Assembly (NCBI RefSeq): GCF_010092505.1
Contig: NZ_CP048021.1
Coordinates: forward strand, 2,666,001 to 2,730,000
DNA from: Virgibacillus sp. MSP4-1
Lineage (GTDB): Bacteria > Bacillota > Bacilli > Bacillales > Alkalibacillaceae
Length of the DNA: 64,000 nucleotides
Reading direction: 5' to 3'
This document shows positions 17,259-27,046 of this stretch, one piece after another. The position numbers were made by a program, and so were the translations under genes. A model generated the notes under the pieces. The model saw only the letters and a list, made by a program, of their open reading frames with translations, did no database searches and was not told the DNA's origin. Each line of letters starts with the position of its first letter. The first letter of the stretch is position 1.

Positions 17259-19234
17259 TTGTCTTCTCTCCCTTCCAGATATTCATCAATGATTTCCTTC
17301 AACTGTTCTTCGGCATCATAAACTGTTGTATCACCTATCTGGGTGGCAGCATTGGTTAAATGGCCTCCCCCATTCATTTGTTCCATAATGATCTGAACAT
17401 TGATATCACCTAAGGAACGGGCACTTATCCCAATTTTATCATCATCACGTTCAGAAATAACGAATGATGCTTTAATCCCACTCATCGTCAGCAAGGTATC
17501 GGCTGCCTGTGCAATCAGAATTGGGCCGTACGTCTGCCCTTCCTCTGCTCTTACAATGGCAATTCCCTTTTGATAAACCTCTGCACGTTCAATCAGCTGA
17601 CTACGCCTTACGTACACATCTAAATCTTCTTCAAGCAGCTTCTGCACTAGGACCGTATCTGCTCCCTTTAATCGTAAATAGGAAGCCGCATCAAACGTTC
17701 GCGAGCCGGTTCTCAATGTGAAATATTTAGTATCGACAATCATGCCGGCTAATAGAGAAGTTGCTTCATTAATATTCAGTTTCAATGTACTTGGCTGATA
17801 TTCCAGCAATTCTGTTACGAGCTCAGCTGTAGAAGATGCATAAGGTTCCATGTATACGAGCGTAGGATCATCTATAAATTCCTCTGCTCTTCTATGATGG
17901 TCAATCACGACAACATGATCCGTTTTGGTCAGCAGCCTTTCATCCATCACCATAGATGGCTTATGTGTATCCACAACGACCAGTAAGGTGTTTTTGGTAA
18001 CAATATCTAATGAATCGTCTGGAGAGATAAACCACTTCGACAGGGATTCATCCTCCTGCACCATATCCATCAGACGTTCAACCCCTGTATTTACACCATC
18101 AGGGTCAAAGATCACAAATCCATCCTTGTCATTGGCCTGAGCAACCTTCAAAATACCAATCCCTGCACCGATAGAGTCCATATCAGGGCTCTTATGCCCC
18201 ATTACCATGACTTTATCACTTTCTTTGACTAACTCCTTTAAAGCGTGAGAAATGACACGTGCACGGACCCTGGTTCGTTTCTCCATAGGATTGGTTTTTC
18301 CGCCAAAGAATTTCACTTTCCCTGTTTCATCTTTAATCGCTACCTGGTCGCCCCCTCGGCCTAAAGCTAAGTCTAAGCTGGACTGGGCTAATTCCCCAAT
18401 TTCACGGAGGCTCGATTCATGGCCAATTCCCACACCAATACTTAATGTGAGGGGAACATTTTTATCTGAAATAAGCTCCCGTACTTCATCAAGCACTTCA
18501 AACTTTTCTTTTTCCAGTCTATTTAAGATTTCCAGGTTCATCACTGCCAGGAAGCGTTCCTGGGAAGTCCTTTTTAAATAAATATCATTTTTTCTCGACC
18601 ATTCATTCAGGATAGAAGTCATCTTGGAGTTCAAATGACTTTTTGTTGTATCATCCATGGCCTGTGTAACTTCCTCATAGTTATCCAAAAAGATAATGCC
18701 CAAAACCGTTTGTTCATTTTTATATAAGGTTTCAATTTCAACCTGTTCGGTTTTATCAAAGAAATAAATCAGACGCTCTTCTCTTTTAATCATAGCCTGG
18801 TACGTACGATCTTTATGCTGGAACCAGACTTCCGTTTTATCTTCTTTAATACTGGCAATAAAATCATCATAAATGGCATTTAAATCCTGACCCACCAGAG
18901 TGTCCTCTTCCTCTGTAAACAGATTGACAAAGGGATTTGCCCATTCTATTTCATAATCCTCACTAAACAGCAAAATCCCGATTGGCATCTCATGAAGAGC
19001 TTCTTCACCAACCTTTTTCACACGATAGGACAATGTTGAAATATATTTTTCCGTATCGTTTTCAATCTGTTTGTCTGTGCGGACACTATTATAAATGGTC
19101 ATGAACAATATCAAGGCCAATGCTGCTCCAATCATCCAGTTGAAGTAGGCAATTACACCTATTAAAACTATGGTGAGTCCATACAGGGCCCGTGTGTGAT
19201 AATTTACGGCCCCTTTCTTATAGAGTTTAGACAT
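17255..19234 (-). CDS. gdpP: Cyclic-di-AMP phosphodiesterase GdpP
   Basis: 659 residues: two transmembrane helices (about 16-50), a PAS-like domain (about 60-150), a degenerate GGDEF domain (about 170-300) and a DHH/DHHA1 phosphodiesterase (about 335-655). The metal motifs GHKSPDMDS (346-354) and IDHHRRA (DHH at 445-447) are intact, as is the C-terminal GGGH. It hydrolyses c-di-AMP to pApA, controlling K+ homeostasis and wall stress. The order yybS-gdpP-rplI-dnaC is the conserved one. Confidence 0.97.
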   Translation of the reverse strand: MSKLYKKGAVNYHTRALYGLTIVLIGVIAYFNWMIGAALALILFMTIYNSVRTDKQIENDTEKYISTLSYRVKKVGEEALHEMPIGILLFSEDYEIEWANPFVNLFTEEEDTLVGQDLNAIYDDFIASIKEDKTEVWFQHKDRTYQAMIKREERLIYFFDKTEQVEIETLYKNEQTVLGIIFLDNYEEVTQAMDDTTKSHLNSKMTSILNEWSRKNDIYLKRTSQERFLAVMNLEILNRLEKEKFEVLDEVRELISDKNVPLTLSIGVGIGHESSLREIGELAQSSLDLALGRGGDQVAIKDETGKVKFFGGKTNPMEKRTRVRARVISHALKELVKESDKVMVMGHKSPDMDSIGAGIGILKVAQANDKDGFVIFDPDGVNTGVERLMDMVQEDESLSKWFISPDDSLDIVTKNTLLVVVDTHKPSMVMDERLLTKTDHVVVIDHHRRAEEFIDDPTLVYMEPYASSTAELVTELLEYQPSTLKLNINEATSLLAGMIVDTKYFTLRTGSRTFDAASYLRLKGADTVLVQKLLEEDLDVYVRRSQLIERAEVYQKGIAIVRAEEGQTYGPILIAQAADTLLTMSGIKASFVISERDDDKIGISARSLGDINVQIIMEQMNGGGHLTNAATQIGDTTVYDAEEQLKEIIDEYLEGREDK

Positions 19235-19259
19235 AGATTCGTCATCTCCTAACCCTGTA

Positions 19260-20204
19260 TTACTTTTTGTTAGGGTTTAAACGGTCTCGCAGATTAAATC
19301 CTAAATCAATTATACCTAAAATCCTTAGAAGATAAAGGAAGATCGGCATAATTACTGCCGCGATAATGGCAACTACCGCTAATGTTTTTGTCATCTTTTT
19401 CACATGTATATAATAAAAAATAAATGACAGTCCCTGCAACACAAAAAGGAATCCGATTAATGTCGCAACATTAACACCCGCCTGATTTAAGAGCTCCCCT
19501 TGTTCCGGGAAGATCCAGGTCAGAATCAAGGCGAACAGATAGTACCATATGACGGCTATGGGTAACCGGAATTCACGAAATGGAGGAAATGACAGCTTCC
19601 CGTGATCAATATATAGCCTATTAATGATTTTATAACTTATCCATATGGTTAGAAAGGCGAAAATAATTCCAATGAAGGCAAAAAGCGTTGGCATCAGGTA
19701 AAAAATCTGATTAATTTGTTCACGCATTGCTTCCATTAGTTCATCCTGCGTATAACCGAGCTCCTCCATCACCTGTTCACTGGTATTCATGGTGGAATTA
19801 ATCATTCGATTTAACTCATCCATTAAATGAATGTCCATCATCCATTGCCCTAATGCAAAAACAATCAAAAAGCCCAGAGCAAAAGCCACAGAACCAATTG
19901 CCCATGTTTCATAAGTTGATTTCCGGGCATAAAGACCAGCACCGATTGTCATACCCCCAAGAGCCGCAAATATGGTTAATGGTAAAGAAAGTACAGTGGC
20001 AAATACACTCGAAATGAGCAATGTCACCATAAACATAATTAAACCGGGTTTCCAACCATTTTTATAGACATATAAAATAAAAGGAACAGGGGTAAGAAAA
20101 ATGGTAATATAAGATACCAGTGGAACAAAAACTGTCATTAACAACAGAATAATATATATTCCGGAAAAAAGAGCCCCTTCAGTAACAACATTTGATTTCT
20201 TCAT
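19260..20204 (-). CDS. yybS: YybS-family (DUF2232) membrane protein
   Basis: 314 residues with about eight transmembrane helices. A MKKSNVVTEGALFSGIYIIL start and conserved loops place it with YybS/DUF2232, resembling the S-component fold of ECF vitamin transporters. The substrate is unknown. It is the first gene of the yybS-gdpP-rplI-dnaC unit, with a 25-base gap to gdpP and a GAGGTG ribosome site before the ATG. Confidence 0.88.
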   Translation of the reverse strand: MKKSNVVTEGALFSGIYIILLLMTVFVPLVSYITIFLTPVPFILYVYKNGWKPGLIMFMVTLLISSVFATVLSLPLTIFAALGGMTIGAGLYARKSTYETWAIGSVAFALGFLIVFALGQWMMDIHLMDELNRMINSTMNTSEQVMEELGYTQDELMEAMREQINQIFYLMPTLFAFIGIIFAFLTIWISYKIINRLYIDHGKLSFPPFREFRLPIAVIWYYLFALILTWIFPEQGELLNQAGVNVATLIGFLFVLQGLSFIFYYIHVKKMTKTLAVVAIIAAVIMPIFLYLLRILGIIDLGFNLRDRLNPNKK

Positions 20205-20490
20205 CTCTTTTGCACCTCATTAAGAAAACTTATTCCATCTGTTTATCAGTGTACCAATAGTCATACATGAGTGAAAATAATTTCCCTCTATAGGATATCC
20301 ATCATAACACAAATTCACTATTTAGAAGAGGAATATTCATCTTGTTTGGCAATCATGAACATCATTTAAATTGAATGAACAATTTTCCCATCGTTCACTG
20401 TTGGATGACCATACTAATCCCTGTTTTAAATAGCCTGCAAAGCATATCATCCAGGAAATAACCAAAGAAGACAAATATTCCCTTCTAAGT
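20205..20490. other. Gap between rpsR and yybS
   Basis: About 290 AT-rich bases without a credible gene on either strand. It should hold the yybS promoter, but no strong -35/-10 pair with standard spacing stood out. The rpsR terminator follows at 20494-20536. Confidence 0.4.
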
Positions 20491-20493
20491 AGA

Positions 20494-20536
20494 AAAAGGC
20501 ATAATGGGGAAGTTAAAATCCTCCATTATGCCTTTT
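20494..20536 (-). terminator. Terminator of the rpsF-ssb-rpsR operon
   Basis: 14-bp stem AAAAGGCATAATGG (20494-20507) with CCATTATGCCTTTT (20523-20536), 15-base loop, A and T tracts on both flanks. Located just after the rpsR stop codon. Confidence 0.8.
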
Positions 20537-20540
20537 CGTT

Positions 20541-20765
20541 TTACTCACTAACGTATGGTAACAGTGCCATTTGGCGGGCACGTTTAATTGCTTTTGTTAA
20601 TTTACGCTGATATTTAGCAGATGTTCCTGTTACACGACGAGGTAGAATTTTACCACGTTCGGAAACAAATTTCTTAAGAAGGTCTACATCTTTATAGTCA
20701 ATGTGTGTAATTCCATTGGCTGTAAAGTAACAAACCTTTTTACGCTTACGTCCACGACGAGCCAT
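20541..20765 (-). CDS. rpsR: 30S ribosomal protein S18
   Basis: 74 residues, with the S18 core [20 protein letters not shown] followed by [14 protein letters not shown]. It binds as a heterodimer with S6 on the 30S platform. Third gene of rpsF-ssb-rpsR, 24 bases after ssb. The S6:S18 complex is known in Firmicutes to repress this operon through a leader RNA. Confidence 0.97.
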   Translation of the reverse strand: MARRGRKRKKVCYFTANGITHIDYKDVDLLKKFVSERGKILPRRVTGTSAKYQRKLTKAIKRARQMALLPYVSE

Positions 20766-20789
20766 TGCTAAATCCCTCCTTTTTCAGTT

Positions 20790-21254
20790 TTAGAATGGTA
20801 AATCATCATCGGATAAATCAATTGGTTCACCATTATCTGCAAATGGATCTTCTTCACGACGATTATTATTATCTTGTGGAGGATTCTGATCTGCACGAAA
20901 ACCTGATGAACCTCTGTCACCTTGTTGTGAGGATCCCCTTGATTCTAAGAACTGAACACTTTCCGCTACAACTTCCGTAACAAAGACTCTTCTGCCTTCC
21001 TGGTTGTCAAAGCTGCGTGTTTGAATACGACCGTCTACACCAATCATACTGCCCTTTTTCATGTAGTTTGCAAGGTTTTCTGCCGCACGTCTCCATACGA
21101 CACAATTAATGAAATCAGCTTCCCGATTTCCCTGCTGATTTGAAAAGGGACGGTTGCAGGCTACGGTAAAGTTCGCAACTGCTACTCCATTTGGTGTATA
21201 ACGTAAGTCAGGATCCTTGGTTAATCTTCCTACAAGAACGACACGATTCATCAT
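20790..21254 (-). CDS. ssb: Single-stranded DNA-binding protein
   Basis: 154 residues: OB-fold domain (about 1-107, beginning [20 protein letters not shown]), a Gln/Gly/Asn-rich linker, and the acidic tip DDDLPF that recruits replication and repair partners. It coats single-stranded DNA at forks. A GTG at 21263 is in frame but overlaps the ribosome site GGAG; the ATG at 21254 is properly spaced. It lies 12 bases after rpsF in the ribosomal operon. Confidence 0.97.
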   Translation of the reverse strand: MMNRVVLVGRLTKDPDLRYTPNGVAVANFTVACNRPFSNQQGNREADFINCVVWRRAAENLANYMKKGSMIGVDGRIQTRSFDNQEGRRVFVTEVVAESVQFLESRGSSQQGDRGSSGFRADQNPPQDNNNRREEDPFADNGEPIDLSDDDLPF

Positions 21255-21266
21255 CAGAATCACTCC

Positions 21267-21557
21267 TTATTGATCTTCTTCACGAATTGCCATATGGCGA
21301 ATGATATCATCAGTAAACTTAGCCTGACGATCAAATTCTTCAACGGCTACAGCTTCGCTCGCAAAGTTCACAACAACATAATATCCTTCACGATAGTCGT
21401 TGATCTCATATGCCAAACGACGCTTGCCCATTTCATCAACTTTTTCAATCTCCGCACCATTATTGGTTAAGACACTGTTAAAACGCTCAACAATGCTTTT
21501 TTGAGTTTCCTCATCAACATCTGGGCGGATGATATACATAATTTCATATTTTGTCAT
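21267..21557 (-). CDS. rpsF: 30S ribosomal protein S6
   Basis: 96 residues with the S6 ferredoxin-like fold pattern: [17 protein letters not shown], then [20 protein letters not shown]. It partners S18 in the 30S platform. First gene of the operon, with AAAGGAGGTGA before the ATG. A leader of about 80 bases with a likely autoregulatory hairpin precedes it. Confidence 0.98.
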   Translation of the reverse strand: MTKYEIMYIIRPDVDEETQKSIVERFNSVLTNNGAEIEKVDEMGKRRLAYEINDYREGYYVVVNFASEAVAVEEFDRQAKFTDDIIRHMAIREEDQ

Positions 21558-21664
21558 CCGTCTTCACCTCCTTTTGGACTAAACGGCTCTGAATACAGAG
21601 CAAGGAGTAATTTGTCTAATTACTCACATCGATGTATTATACCACAAAAAAACAAAGTGGACAA
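21558..21664 (-). promoter_or_regulatory. rpsF promoter and leader, probable S6:S18 autoregulatory RNA
   Basis: On the minus strand TTGTCC (21659-21664) and TATAAT (21636-21641) are 17 bases apart. The leader contains a hairpin GAGTAATT...AATTACTC (about 21606-21627) and then CTCTG-TATT-CAGAG followed by CCG. A CCG next to such a hairpin is the feature described for the S6:S18-binding leader of Firmicute rpsF. The assignment to that motif is by eye. Confidence 0.6.
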
Positions 21665-21669
21665 TAGAT

Positions 21670-21845
21670 AGAAAAGCGAAGGCGACTGGTTAGGTCTGGC
21701 GGGATAAGCCGAAGACATGGAGTGGCGATAGCCACGGAAGGGCTTTGGCTTATATCCGCACTGACCTGGGAGCCGTAGCTGGACATTAGAAAAGCAAAGG
21801 CGACCGCTTAGGTCCGACGGCATAAGCATCAAGCTAAACCAGCAT
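21670..21845 (-). repeat. Structured intergenic repeat, ychF-rpsF copy
   Basis: In reverse complement this holds GGATATAAGCCAAAGCCCTT, a hairpin GTGGC-TATC-GCCAC, TCTTCGGCTTATCCCGCC, and GCCTTCGCTTTTC. The same block occurs at 42978-43089 with roughly 80 percent identity by eye. A second, partial unit follows at 21793-21840. No coding potential. Confidence 0.8.
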
Positions 21846-21882
21846 CTGACCAACCAGCATGTCCATCAAAAACAGCCTTCCA

Positions 21883-22983
21883 TTAAACATTAAATCTAAA
21901 TAAAATAACGTCTCCGTCCTGAACGATATATTCCTTACCTTCTGAACGGACTTTTCCACGCTCTTTAGCTGCAGCCATGGATCCGGCCTCCATTAGATCA
22001 TCGTAAGAAACCGTTTCTGCCCGAATAAAACCACGTTCAAAATCACTATGAATGACTCCGGCAGCTTGTGGAGCCTTCATTCCTTTTTTAAAGGTCCACG
22101 CTCTTACTTCCTGTTCACCTGCTGTAAAGAAGGTAGCAAGGCCAAGCATATCATAGGATGCTTTAATTAATTGGTCCAGACCTGACTCTTTTATACCAAG
22201 TTCCTCTAAAAACATCTCTTTTTCTTCACCATCAAGTTCAGCAATTTCTGCTTCAACTTTAGCGCAGACTGTAATGACATTTGATCCCTCTTTTTCAGCG
22301 TATTCCTTCACAGCCTGTAAGTTTTCATTAGCATCAGGGTTTTGGATTTCATCTTCTCCAACATTAGCTACGTACAATACTGGCTTAATGGTTAGAAGAT
22401 GATACTGTTGAACGGTTTTCATTTCTTCTTCTGAAAAATCAATCGCTCTGGCAGGCTTATCAGCTTCAAATGCCTCTTTCAATTTCGTTAATACATCATA
22501 TTCTGCCAAAGCTTGTTTGTCCTTCTGTCTCGCCATTTTTTCCACTCGTGTAAGTCGTTTTGTAACAGTTTCCAGGTCAGCCAGAATTAATTCCAAATTA
22601 ATGGTTTCAATATCATCAACTGAATTTACCTGGCCGGATACGTGTGTAATATTATCGTCACTGAAACAACGGACAACATGGCAAATGGCATCCACCTGAC
22701 GAATATGAGATAAAAACTGGTTTCCCAGCCCCTCGCCTTTACTTGCCCCTTTAACAATTCCGGCTATATCCGTAAATTCAAATGCTGTAGGGATGGTTTT
22801 TTTAGGATTAACCATATCTGTCAGCTTTTGAAGACGATGATCCGGCACTTCAACAATTCCAACATTCGGATCAATCGTAGCAAACGGATAATTCGCCGCC
22901 TCTGCTCCGGCTTGTGTGATTGCATTAAATAATGTAGATTTTCCTACGTTCGGTAGTCCGACAATTCCTGCAGTTAAAGACAT
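21883..22983 (-). CDS. ychF: YchF, OBG-family ribosome-binding ATPase
   Basis: 366 residues, the exact family length. The P-loop GLPNVGKSTLFNA near the N-terminus, DPNVG, DIAGIVKGASKGEGLGNQF and a C-terminal TGS-like domain (about 280-364) are present. YchF proteins prefer ATP over GTP and bind ribosomes; they act in oxidative-stress and translation control. Upstream of rpsF, as in Bacillus (yyaF). It has a strong AAGGAGTG ribosome site. Confidence 0.97.
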   Translation of the reverse strand: MSLTAGIVGLPNVGKSTLFNAITQAGAEAANYPFATIDPNVGIVEVPDHRLQKLTDMVNPKKTIPTAFEFTDIAGIVKGASKGEGLGNQFLSHIRQVDAICHVVRCFSDDNITHVSGQVNSVDDIETINLELILADLETVTKRLTRVEKMARQKDKQALAEYDVLTKLKEAFEADKPARAIDFSEEEMKTVQQYHLLTIKPVLYVANVGEDEIQNPDANENLQAVKEYAEKEGSNVITVCAKVEAEIAELDGEEKEMFLEELGIKESGLDQLIKASYDMLGLATFFTAGEQEVRAWTFKKGMKAPQAAGVIHSDFERGFIRAETVSYDDLMEAGSMAAAKERGKVRSEGKEYIVQDGDVILFRFNV

Positions 22984-23159
22984 TTATCTTCCCACTCCTT
23001 TTATTCCTTCCCTCTCATCGTTGCTATCCTCATTATAGATTGGCATCTTATAAAAAACAAATCAATAAAAGAGCAAAAACAATCTCAATAAGCCATTGTT
23101 TTTGCCCTATTCCTGAGGAAAATTTAATTTTTCATTAGGTTTTTAACCAAAAGAAAGCA

Positions 23160-23193
23160 AATTTATAATGTTTCACGTGAAACATTATAAATT
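23160..23193. other. parS: parS site 1 (Spo0J binding)
   Basis: The 16-bp core TGTTTCACGTGAAACA (23169-23184) is the Bacillus parS consensus without mismatch. The dyad continues to 34 bp (23160-23193) and touches the stop codon of yyzM. It loads Spo0J and SMC near the origin. Confidence 0.97.
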
Positions 23194-23395
23194 ATTCTTC
23201 TGCCCTGGAAATAATTTTTTTGAGCTTTTTCTCAAATTTTTTCCTGGGTATCAGTACACTATGATTACAACCTTCACATTTTATTCGTATATCCATACCC
23301 ATACGAATAATTTTCCATTCGTTTGTTCCACAAGGGTGAGGCTTTTTCATTTCAACAACATCATTCATTCCAAATTGTTTGCTTTGGTCCATCAC
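23192..23395 (-). CDS. yyzM: DUF951 family protein YyzM
   Basis: 67 residues matching DUF951: FGMNDVVEMKKPHPCGTNEW, MDIRIKCEGCNHSVLIPRKKFEKKLKK. The three Cys and one His (HPCG and CEGC) suggest a small zinc-binding fold. The start is GTG 23395 or the adjacent ATG 23392; both lie within range of AAGGAG. Function unknown. It lies upstream of ychF on the same strand, and its stop is embedded in the parS dyad. Confidence 0.9.
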   Translation of the reverse strand: MMDQSKQFGMNDVVEMKKPHPCGTNEWKIIRMGMDIRIKCEGCNHSVLIPRKKFEKKLKKIISRAEE

Positions 23396-23500
23396 CTATC
23401 ACTCCTTGATTAATCTCGCCTACACTAGCTTACTATACTTTTATGATAAATGGAATTCCTGTGCATCCATCAACACTACAATTTATACAGAATCATATCG

Positions 23501-24529
23501 TTAATATTTTAAATCATCTTTATATCGATTGGCAATAGGATACAGCAAAATTGCCGACAGGATATATAAATTCAGTAAGCCGTATAAAGGATATAGATAT
23601 TCAATTAAAGTAGCGAAACCAAATGATGTAAAAGGAATCATAATAACGACTGTAACCAGTGCTAACAGCCATAGAGGGACCTGGATTTTTTCCTGAATTC
23701 GCGTAATTAATCCCAAAACTCCGGATAATGCCGTAGTAAACAAGGCAATCCAAAGTAAAAATGAAATAAAAATAAACATCTTATAGGGATATTGCTTTAA
23801 AATGGCAAACAAAGGGATTTCGTAGAGCAGAATCTCCTCAGATATATGTATTAAACTGTTGTTATAAATGAAGGAGATAATCCCTAAAACAGCTGCACTT
23901 CCTACACTGGCAATCCATATTTCCCCTTTTTTCTTTACGTGCTTACCTACAGCACCAAGTACAGCAATTAATGGCAGGATATTCAGTGCAGTAAAAGGAA
24001 AGGCTGACACCCAATTCGTCTGTTCATGAATATGGGAAAGCAGCGATAAATCCTCCTGCCAGGTAAATAAAACAAGTACATATAACAGCCCACCGATCAA
24101 CAGGGGTAAAATAATACTATTTAAAGATAGAATTCCATTAATATTCCAGACAAAGGCCAAAACCAGCGGAATACACAGTGCAGCAATACCAAACCAGTAT
24201 GAATGACGAAAGGCCTGCCAGGTTGCCCCACTTCCTGCCATCATAATAATAGTGGTCGTAAATAAATAAAATAGAATGAGAAAGTCATATAATGAAGTTA
24301 AATGCTTGCCCACAATGATACGAAGCACAGGAACATAATGAGTGGACTGCTCATCATAGCTTATGGATAAAATCACATAACAGCAGACCCCAAACATAAT
24401 GGCAAATAAAAGAATAGCTAGTCCACTTTCATGGCCAAAAAACTGCCACAGTTCTCTTCCTGATGCATATCCTGCACCGACCATTGTACCAATAATTAAG
24501 AACATCCATTTAAATCCTGCTTTTATCAT
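23501..24529 (-). CDS. YkvI-family membrane transporter-like protein
   Basis: 342 residues with about ten transmembrane helices, opening KWMFLIIGTMVGAGYASGRE and QFFGHESGLA, the typical start of YkvI proteins, which are distant relatives of amino-acid/cation symporters (LeuT-like fold, GAGYASG unwound-helix motif). The substrate is unknown. The gene is next to yyzM on the same strand and divergent from yyaC. Confidence 0.8.
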   Translation of the reverse strand: MIKAGFKWMFLIIGTMVGAGYASGRELWQFFGHESGLAILLFAIMFGVCCYVILSISYDEQSTHYVPVLRIIVGKHLTSLYDFLILFYLFTTTIIMMAGSGATWQAFRHSYWFGIAALCIPLVLAFVWNINGILSLNSIILPLLIGGLLYVLVLFTWQEDLSLLSHIHEQTNWVSAFPFTALNILPLIAVLGAVGKHVKKKGEIWIASVGSAAVLGIISFIYNNSLIHISEEILLYEIPLFAILKQYPYKMFIFISFLLWIALFTTALSGVLGLITRIQEKIQVPLWLLALVTVVIMIPFTSFGFATLIEYLYPLYGLLNLYILSAILLYPIANRYKDDLKY

Positions 24530-24582
24530 ATCATAGCCCCCATTTTTCTTGCCCGTAATGGTTTATTTTTACTTTGATTCAC

Positions 24583-24612
24583 GTATAGAATTTAAACGTT
24601 TTCCGTATACTA
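24583..24612 (+). promoter_or_regulatory. Forespore sigma (SigF/SigG)-type promoter of yyaC
   Basis: GTATA (24583-24587), 18 bases, then TATACTA (24606-24612) fits the SigG/SigF pattern GHATR-N18-CATWMTA with one mismatch. It ends 29 bases before the yyaC start codon, with GGAGGAG between. Confidence 0.6.
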
Positions 24613-24640
24613 ATACTATTATGATGATGGAGGAGCAGCT

Positions 24641-25231
24641 ATGAATCTAAAGGACATCCTTTTTCCAAAAAAGCAGGAAAAAAGGTTTTACTATGCGGAA
24701 AAAACAGCGACTTTAAAAATAGCTAAAACCTTAAAAGAATGGATTCCTAAACAAGAAAAGGACATTGTTGTGGTATGTATTGGGACAGATCGGTCTACCG
24801 GGGACTCCCTCGGCCCTATGGTCGGCACATTGCTCAAGGATCAATCATTAAACCTGAGTAATCTATACATATACGGAACATTGGAACAGCCTGTTCATGC
24901 AAAAAATTTAGAGGAGCAGCTGGAGGTTATTTCTGAAAAGCATCCTGATGCCAACATTCTTGCTATTGATGCCTGCCTGGGAAAACAATCCTCCATTGGC
25001 TCCATTATCATTGGTTCTGGTCCTATGAGGCCTGGTGCAGCAGTTCAAAAGCAATTACCTGAAATTGGCGACTTATATATAAGTGCAGTCGTTAACATTA
25101 GCGGCTATATGGAGTATTTTGTTTTGCAAAACACCCGTCTATCCATTGTTATGAATATGGCTAAGGAAATTGCCCATGCTCTGCGACTATTTGATTATTT
25201 GGTATCCAAGGAAAAGAAGGCAACAAAATAA
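24641..25231 (+). CDS. yyaC: YyaC, spore-specific GPR-like protein
   Basis: 196 residues with the DUF1256 pattern: VVCIGTDRSTGDSLGPMVG, AIDACLGK, GPMRPGAAVQKQLPEIGD and INVSG-like NISGYMEY. The fold is that of germination protease GPR, and Asp residues in GTDRSTGDS and AIDACLG are conserved. It is expressed in the forespore in Bacillus; the exact substrate is not settled. It is the only plus-strand gene between the lipoprotein and oriC, with a SigF/SigG-like promoter and its own terminator. Confidence 0.93.
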   Translation: MNLKDILFPKKQEKRFYYAEKTATLKIAKTLKEWIPKQEKDIVVVCIGTDRSTGDSLGPMVGTLLKDQSLNLSNLYIYGTLEQPVHAKNLEEQLEVISEKHPDANILAIDACLGKQSSIGSIIIGSGPMRPGAAVQKQLPEIGDLYISAVVNISGYMEYFVLQNTRLSIVMNMAKEIAHALRLFDYLVSKEKKATK

Positions 25232-25266
25232 GCATGTGCACAGCTATTTCTGTCCACATGCTTATT
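25229..25266 (+). terminator. Terminator of yyaC
   Basis: 10-bp stem TAAGCATGTG (25229-25238) with CACATGCTTA (25255-25264). It begins at the yyaC stop codon and is followed by TTTA. Confidence 0.7.
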
Positions 25267-25333
25267 TACTTAAATCTATTTTATATTAGGCGTTAACCGG
25301 GCTACAACACCTTCCCTTGATGGGGGTTTTCCT

Positions 25334-26041
25334 TTATGTAATAGCCAGATACCCGGCTAAAATAAAACCTACTGTTAATATACCAGGTAATAGATTAGCA
25401 ACCCTGATATTGGTGAGATTTAATAGATTCAGGCCGATAGCTAAAATAAGGAGCCCTCCTGTAGCTGTCATATCCTCAATGAATGTATTTAAAAAGGAAT
25501 CTGGAAGCCAAATTTCAATTTGTGTGGCAAAAAGAGCTATGGAGCCCTGATAAAGCACAACCGGAATAATAGAAAATATAACACCAAAACCCAATGTTGT
25601 TGTTAAAACAAGAGCTACAAAGCCATCAATCATTGCTTTTGTAAACAGTATTTCATGGTCATTTCTCAAGCCACTATCCAATGCCCCAATGACAGACATT
25701 GCCCCAATCACAAAAATCAATGAAGCCGTTATAAAACCTTGGGCAATCATGGACTGACCTGATTGCTTCTGAAACTTTGATTCTATCCATTCCCCTAAAC
25801 GATTCAGTTTATCGTCCAGTTGTAATAGTTCTCCGATAATCGCACCTGTCAGCAGACTTAACAAAATCACAATCACCCGATCAGATGTGAAACTCATACT
25901 TAATCCAATCATGACGACCGTCAGGCCAATACCGCTCATGATTGTTTCTTTCATTTTTTCAGGTATTTTACTTAAGAACAAACCAATGAATGTACCTGCG
26001 AATATTCCCAGTCCATTTACAAGTGTCCCTAACAACGCCAT
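25334..26041 (-). CDS. DUF554 family membrane protein (YdfK/YqgA type)
   Basis: 235 residues with seven or so transmembrane helices. LLGTLVNGLGIFAGTFIGL at the N-terminus and GALDSGLRNDHEILFTKAMI, DGFVALVLTTTLGFGVIFS in the middle are typical of DUF554. The role is unknown; transport has been proposed for relatives. It sits between spo0J and the convergent yyaC gene, with a parS site just upstream. Confidence 0.85.
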   Translation of the reverse strand: MALLGTLVNGLGIFAGTFIGLFLSKIPEKMKETIMSGIGLTVVMIGLSMSFTSDRVIVILLSLLTGAIIGELLQLDDKLNRLGEWIESKFQKQSGQSMIAQGFITASLIFVIGAMSVIGALDSGLRNDHEILFTKAMIDGFVALVLTTTLGFGVIFSIIPVVLYQGSIALFATQIEIWLPDSFLNTFIEDMTATGGLLILAIGLNLLNLTNIRVANLLPGILTVGFILAGYLAIT

Positions 26042-26069
26042 TTACTTCCCTCATTTCAGGTTATACGAC

Positions 26070-26097
26070 CCCAAATGTTTCACGTGAAACATTTGGG
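26070..26097. other. parS: parS site 2
   Basis: Perfect core TGTTTCACGTGAAACA (26076-26091) inside a 28-bp perfect dyad with CCC/GGG ends (26070-26097). Between the DUF554 gene and spo0J. Confidence 0.97.
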
Positions 26098-26150
26098 ATA
26101 AATGATATTTAAAAGTCTTTTCTAAAAGGTAAGGATAATGTGAGATGATA

Positions 26151-26186
26151 AAAAGCTGGTTGAAAACAGTTCTTCAACCAGCTTTT
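26151..26186 (-). terminator. Terminator of soj-spo0J
   Basis: 14-bp stem AAAAGCTGGTTGAA (26151-26164) with TTCAACCAGCTTTT (26173-26186), 8-base loop, followed by a short T-run on the minus strand. About 5 bases past the spo0J stop codon. Confidence 0.85.
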
Positions 26187-26191
26187 GAAAC

Positions 26192-27046
26192 TTATTCATC
26201 GTCCCCATTTAACAAATCCATGATTCGATTTAGGTCATCCTGATTGAAAAATTCAATTTCAATCTTACCTTTTCGTTTGCTTTTCTGAATGGTCACATTT
26301 GTACCAAATCTTTCGCGTAATTCCGTTTCCTTTGCCTGCAGAAAAATATCTTTTTTCTCTTTCTTAGGCTTCGGTTTAATTTTTTTATTGTTTAAGTTCG
26401 AAATTAATAGCTCTAACTGACGTACATTCAGCTTATCTTTCCGAACCTTCTCCACTACTAATGGAAGTTTCTCTTCATCCTTTAATCCTAATAGCGCTCT
26501 TCCGTGTCCCATCGAAAGCTCACGGTTATTGATCAGCGCAATCACACTCTCGGGCAGTGATAAAAGACGTACAAGGTTGGCTATATGTGAGCGGCTTTTC
26601 CCCAATCGTTGAGCTAATACTTCCTGCGTGACGCCTAATTCATTAATAAGCCTGTCATAAGCCTGGGCTTCCTCTATCGGTGTTAAGTCTTCTCTTTGTA
26701 AGTTCTCAAGTAAGGCTAATTCCATCATCTGATCATCACTTAAATCACGAACAACTGCCGGGATGGTCTCTAAACCAGCCTCCTTAGCAGCACGAAAACG
26801 CCTCTCTCCAACTACAATCTCAAAGCCTTTAATACTTTCCCGTAAAATGATTGGCTGTAATATACCGTGTTGAATAATCGACTCTTTAAGCTCCTCTATC
26901 GCATCTGCCTGGAATGTCTTACGAGGCTGATAAGGATTTGGACGACATTGATTAATCGGAATTTCTTTAACAGACTCATCTTTGGCATCTACTTCATCTA
27001 CATCGGGGAAAAAAGTACTTAAACCTTTACCCAACCCTCGCGCCAT
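26192..27046 (-). CDS. spo0J: Chromosome-partitioning protein Spo0J (ParB)
   Basis: 284 residues. N-terminal ParB CTPase fold with NPYQPRKTF and GERRFRAAKEAG (CTP-binding motif), a central helix-turn-helix ([23 protein letters not shown]) that reads parS, and a C-terminal dimer domain. It spreads from parS as a CTP-dependent clamp, loads SMC at oriC, and controls Soj. Its start overlaps the soj end by 20 bases. Three parS sites are in this window. Confidence 0.98.
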   Translation of the reverse strand: MARGLGKGLSTFFPDVDEVDAKDESVKEIPINQCRPNPYQPRKTFQADAIEELKESIIQHGILQPIILRESIKGFEIVVGERRFRAAKEAGLETIPAVVRDLSDDQMMELALLENLQREDLTPIEEAQAYDRLINELGVTQEVLAQRLGKSRSHIANLVRLLSLPESVIALINNRELSMGHGRALLGLKDEEKLPLVVEKVRKDKLNVRQLELLISNLNNKKIKPKPKKEKKDIFLQAKETELRERFGTNVTIQKSKRKGKIEIEFFNQDDLNRIMDLLNGDDE

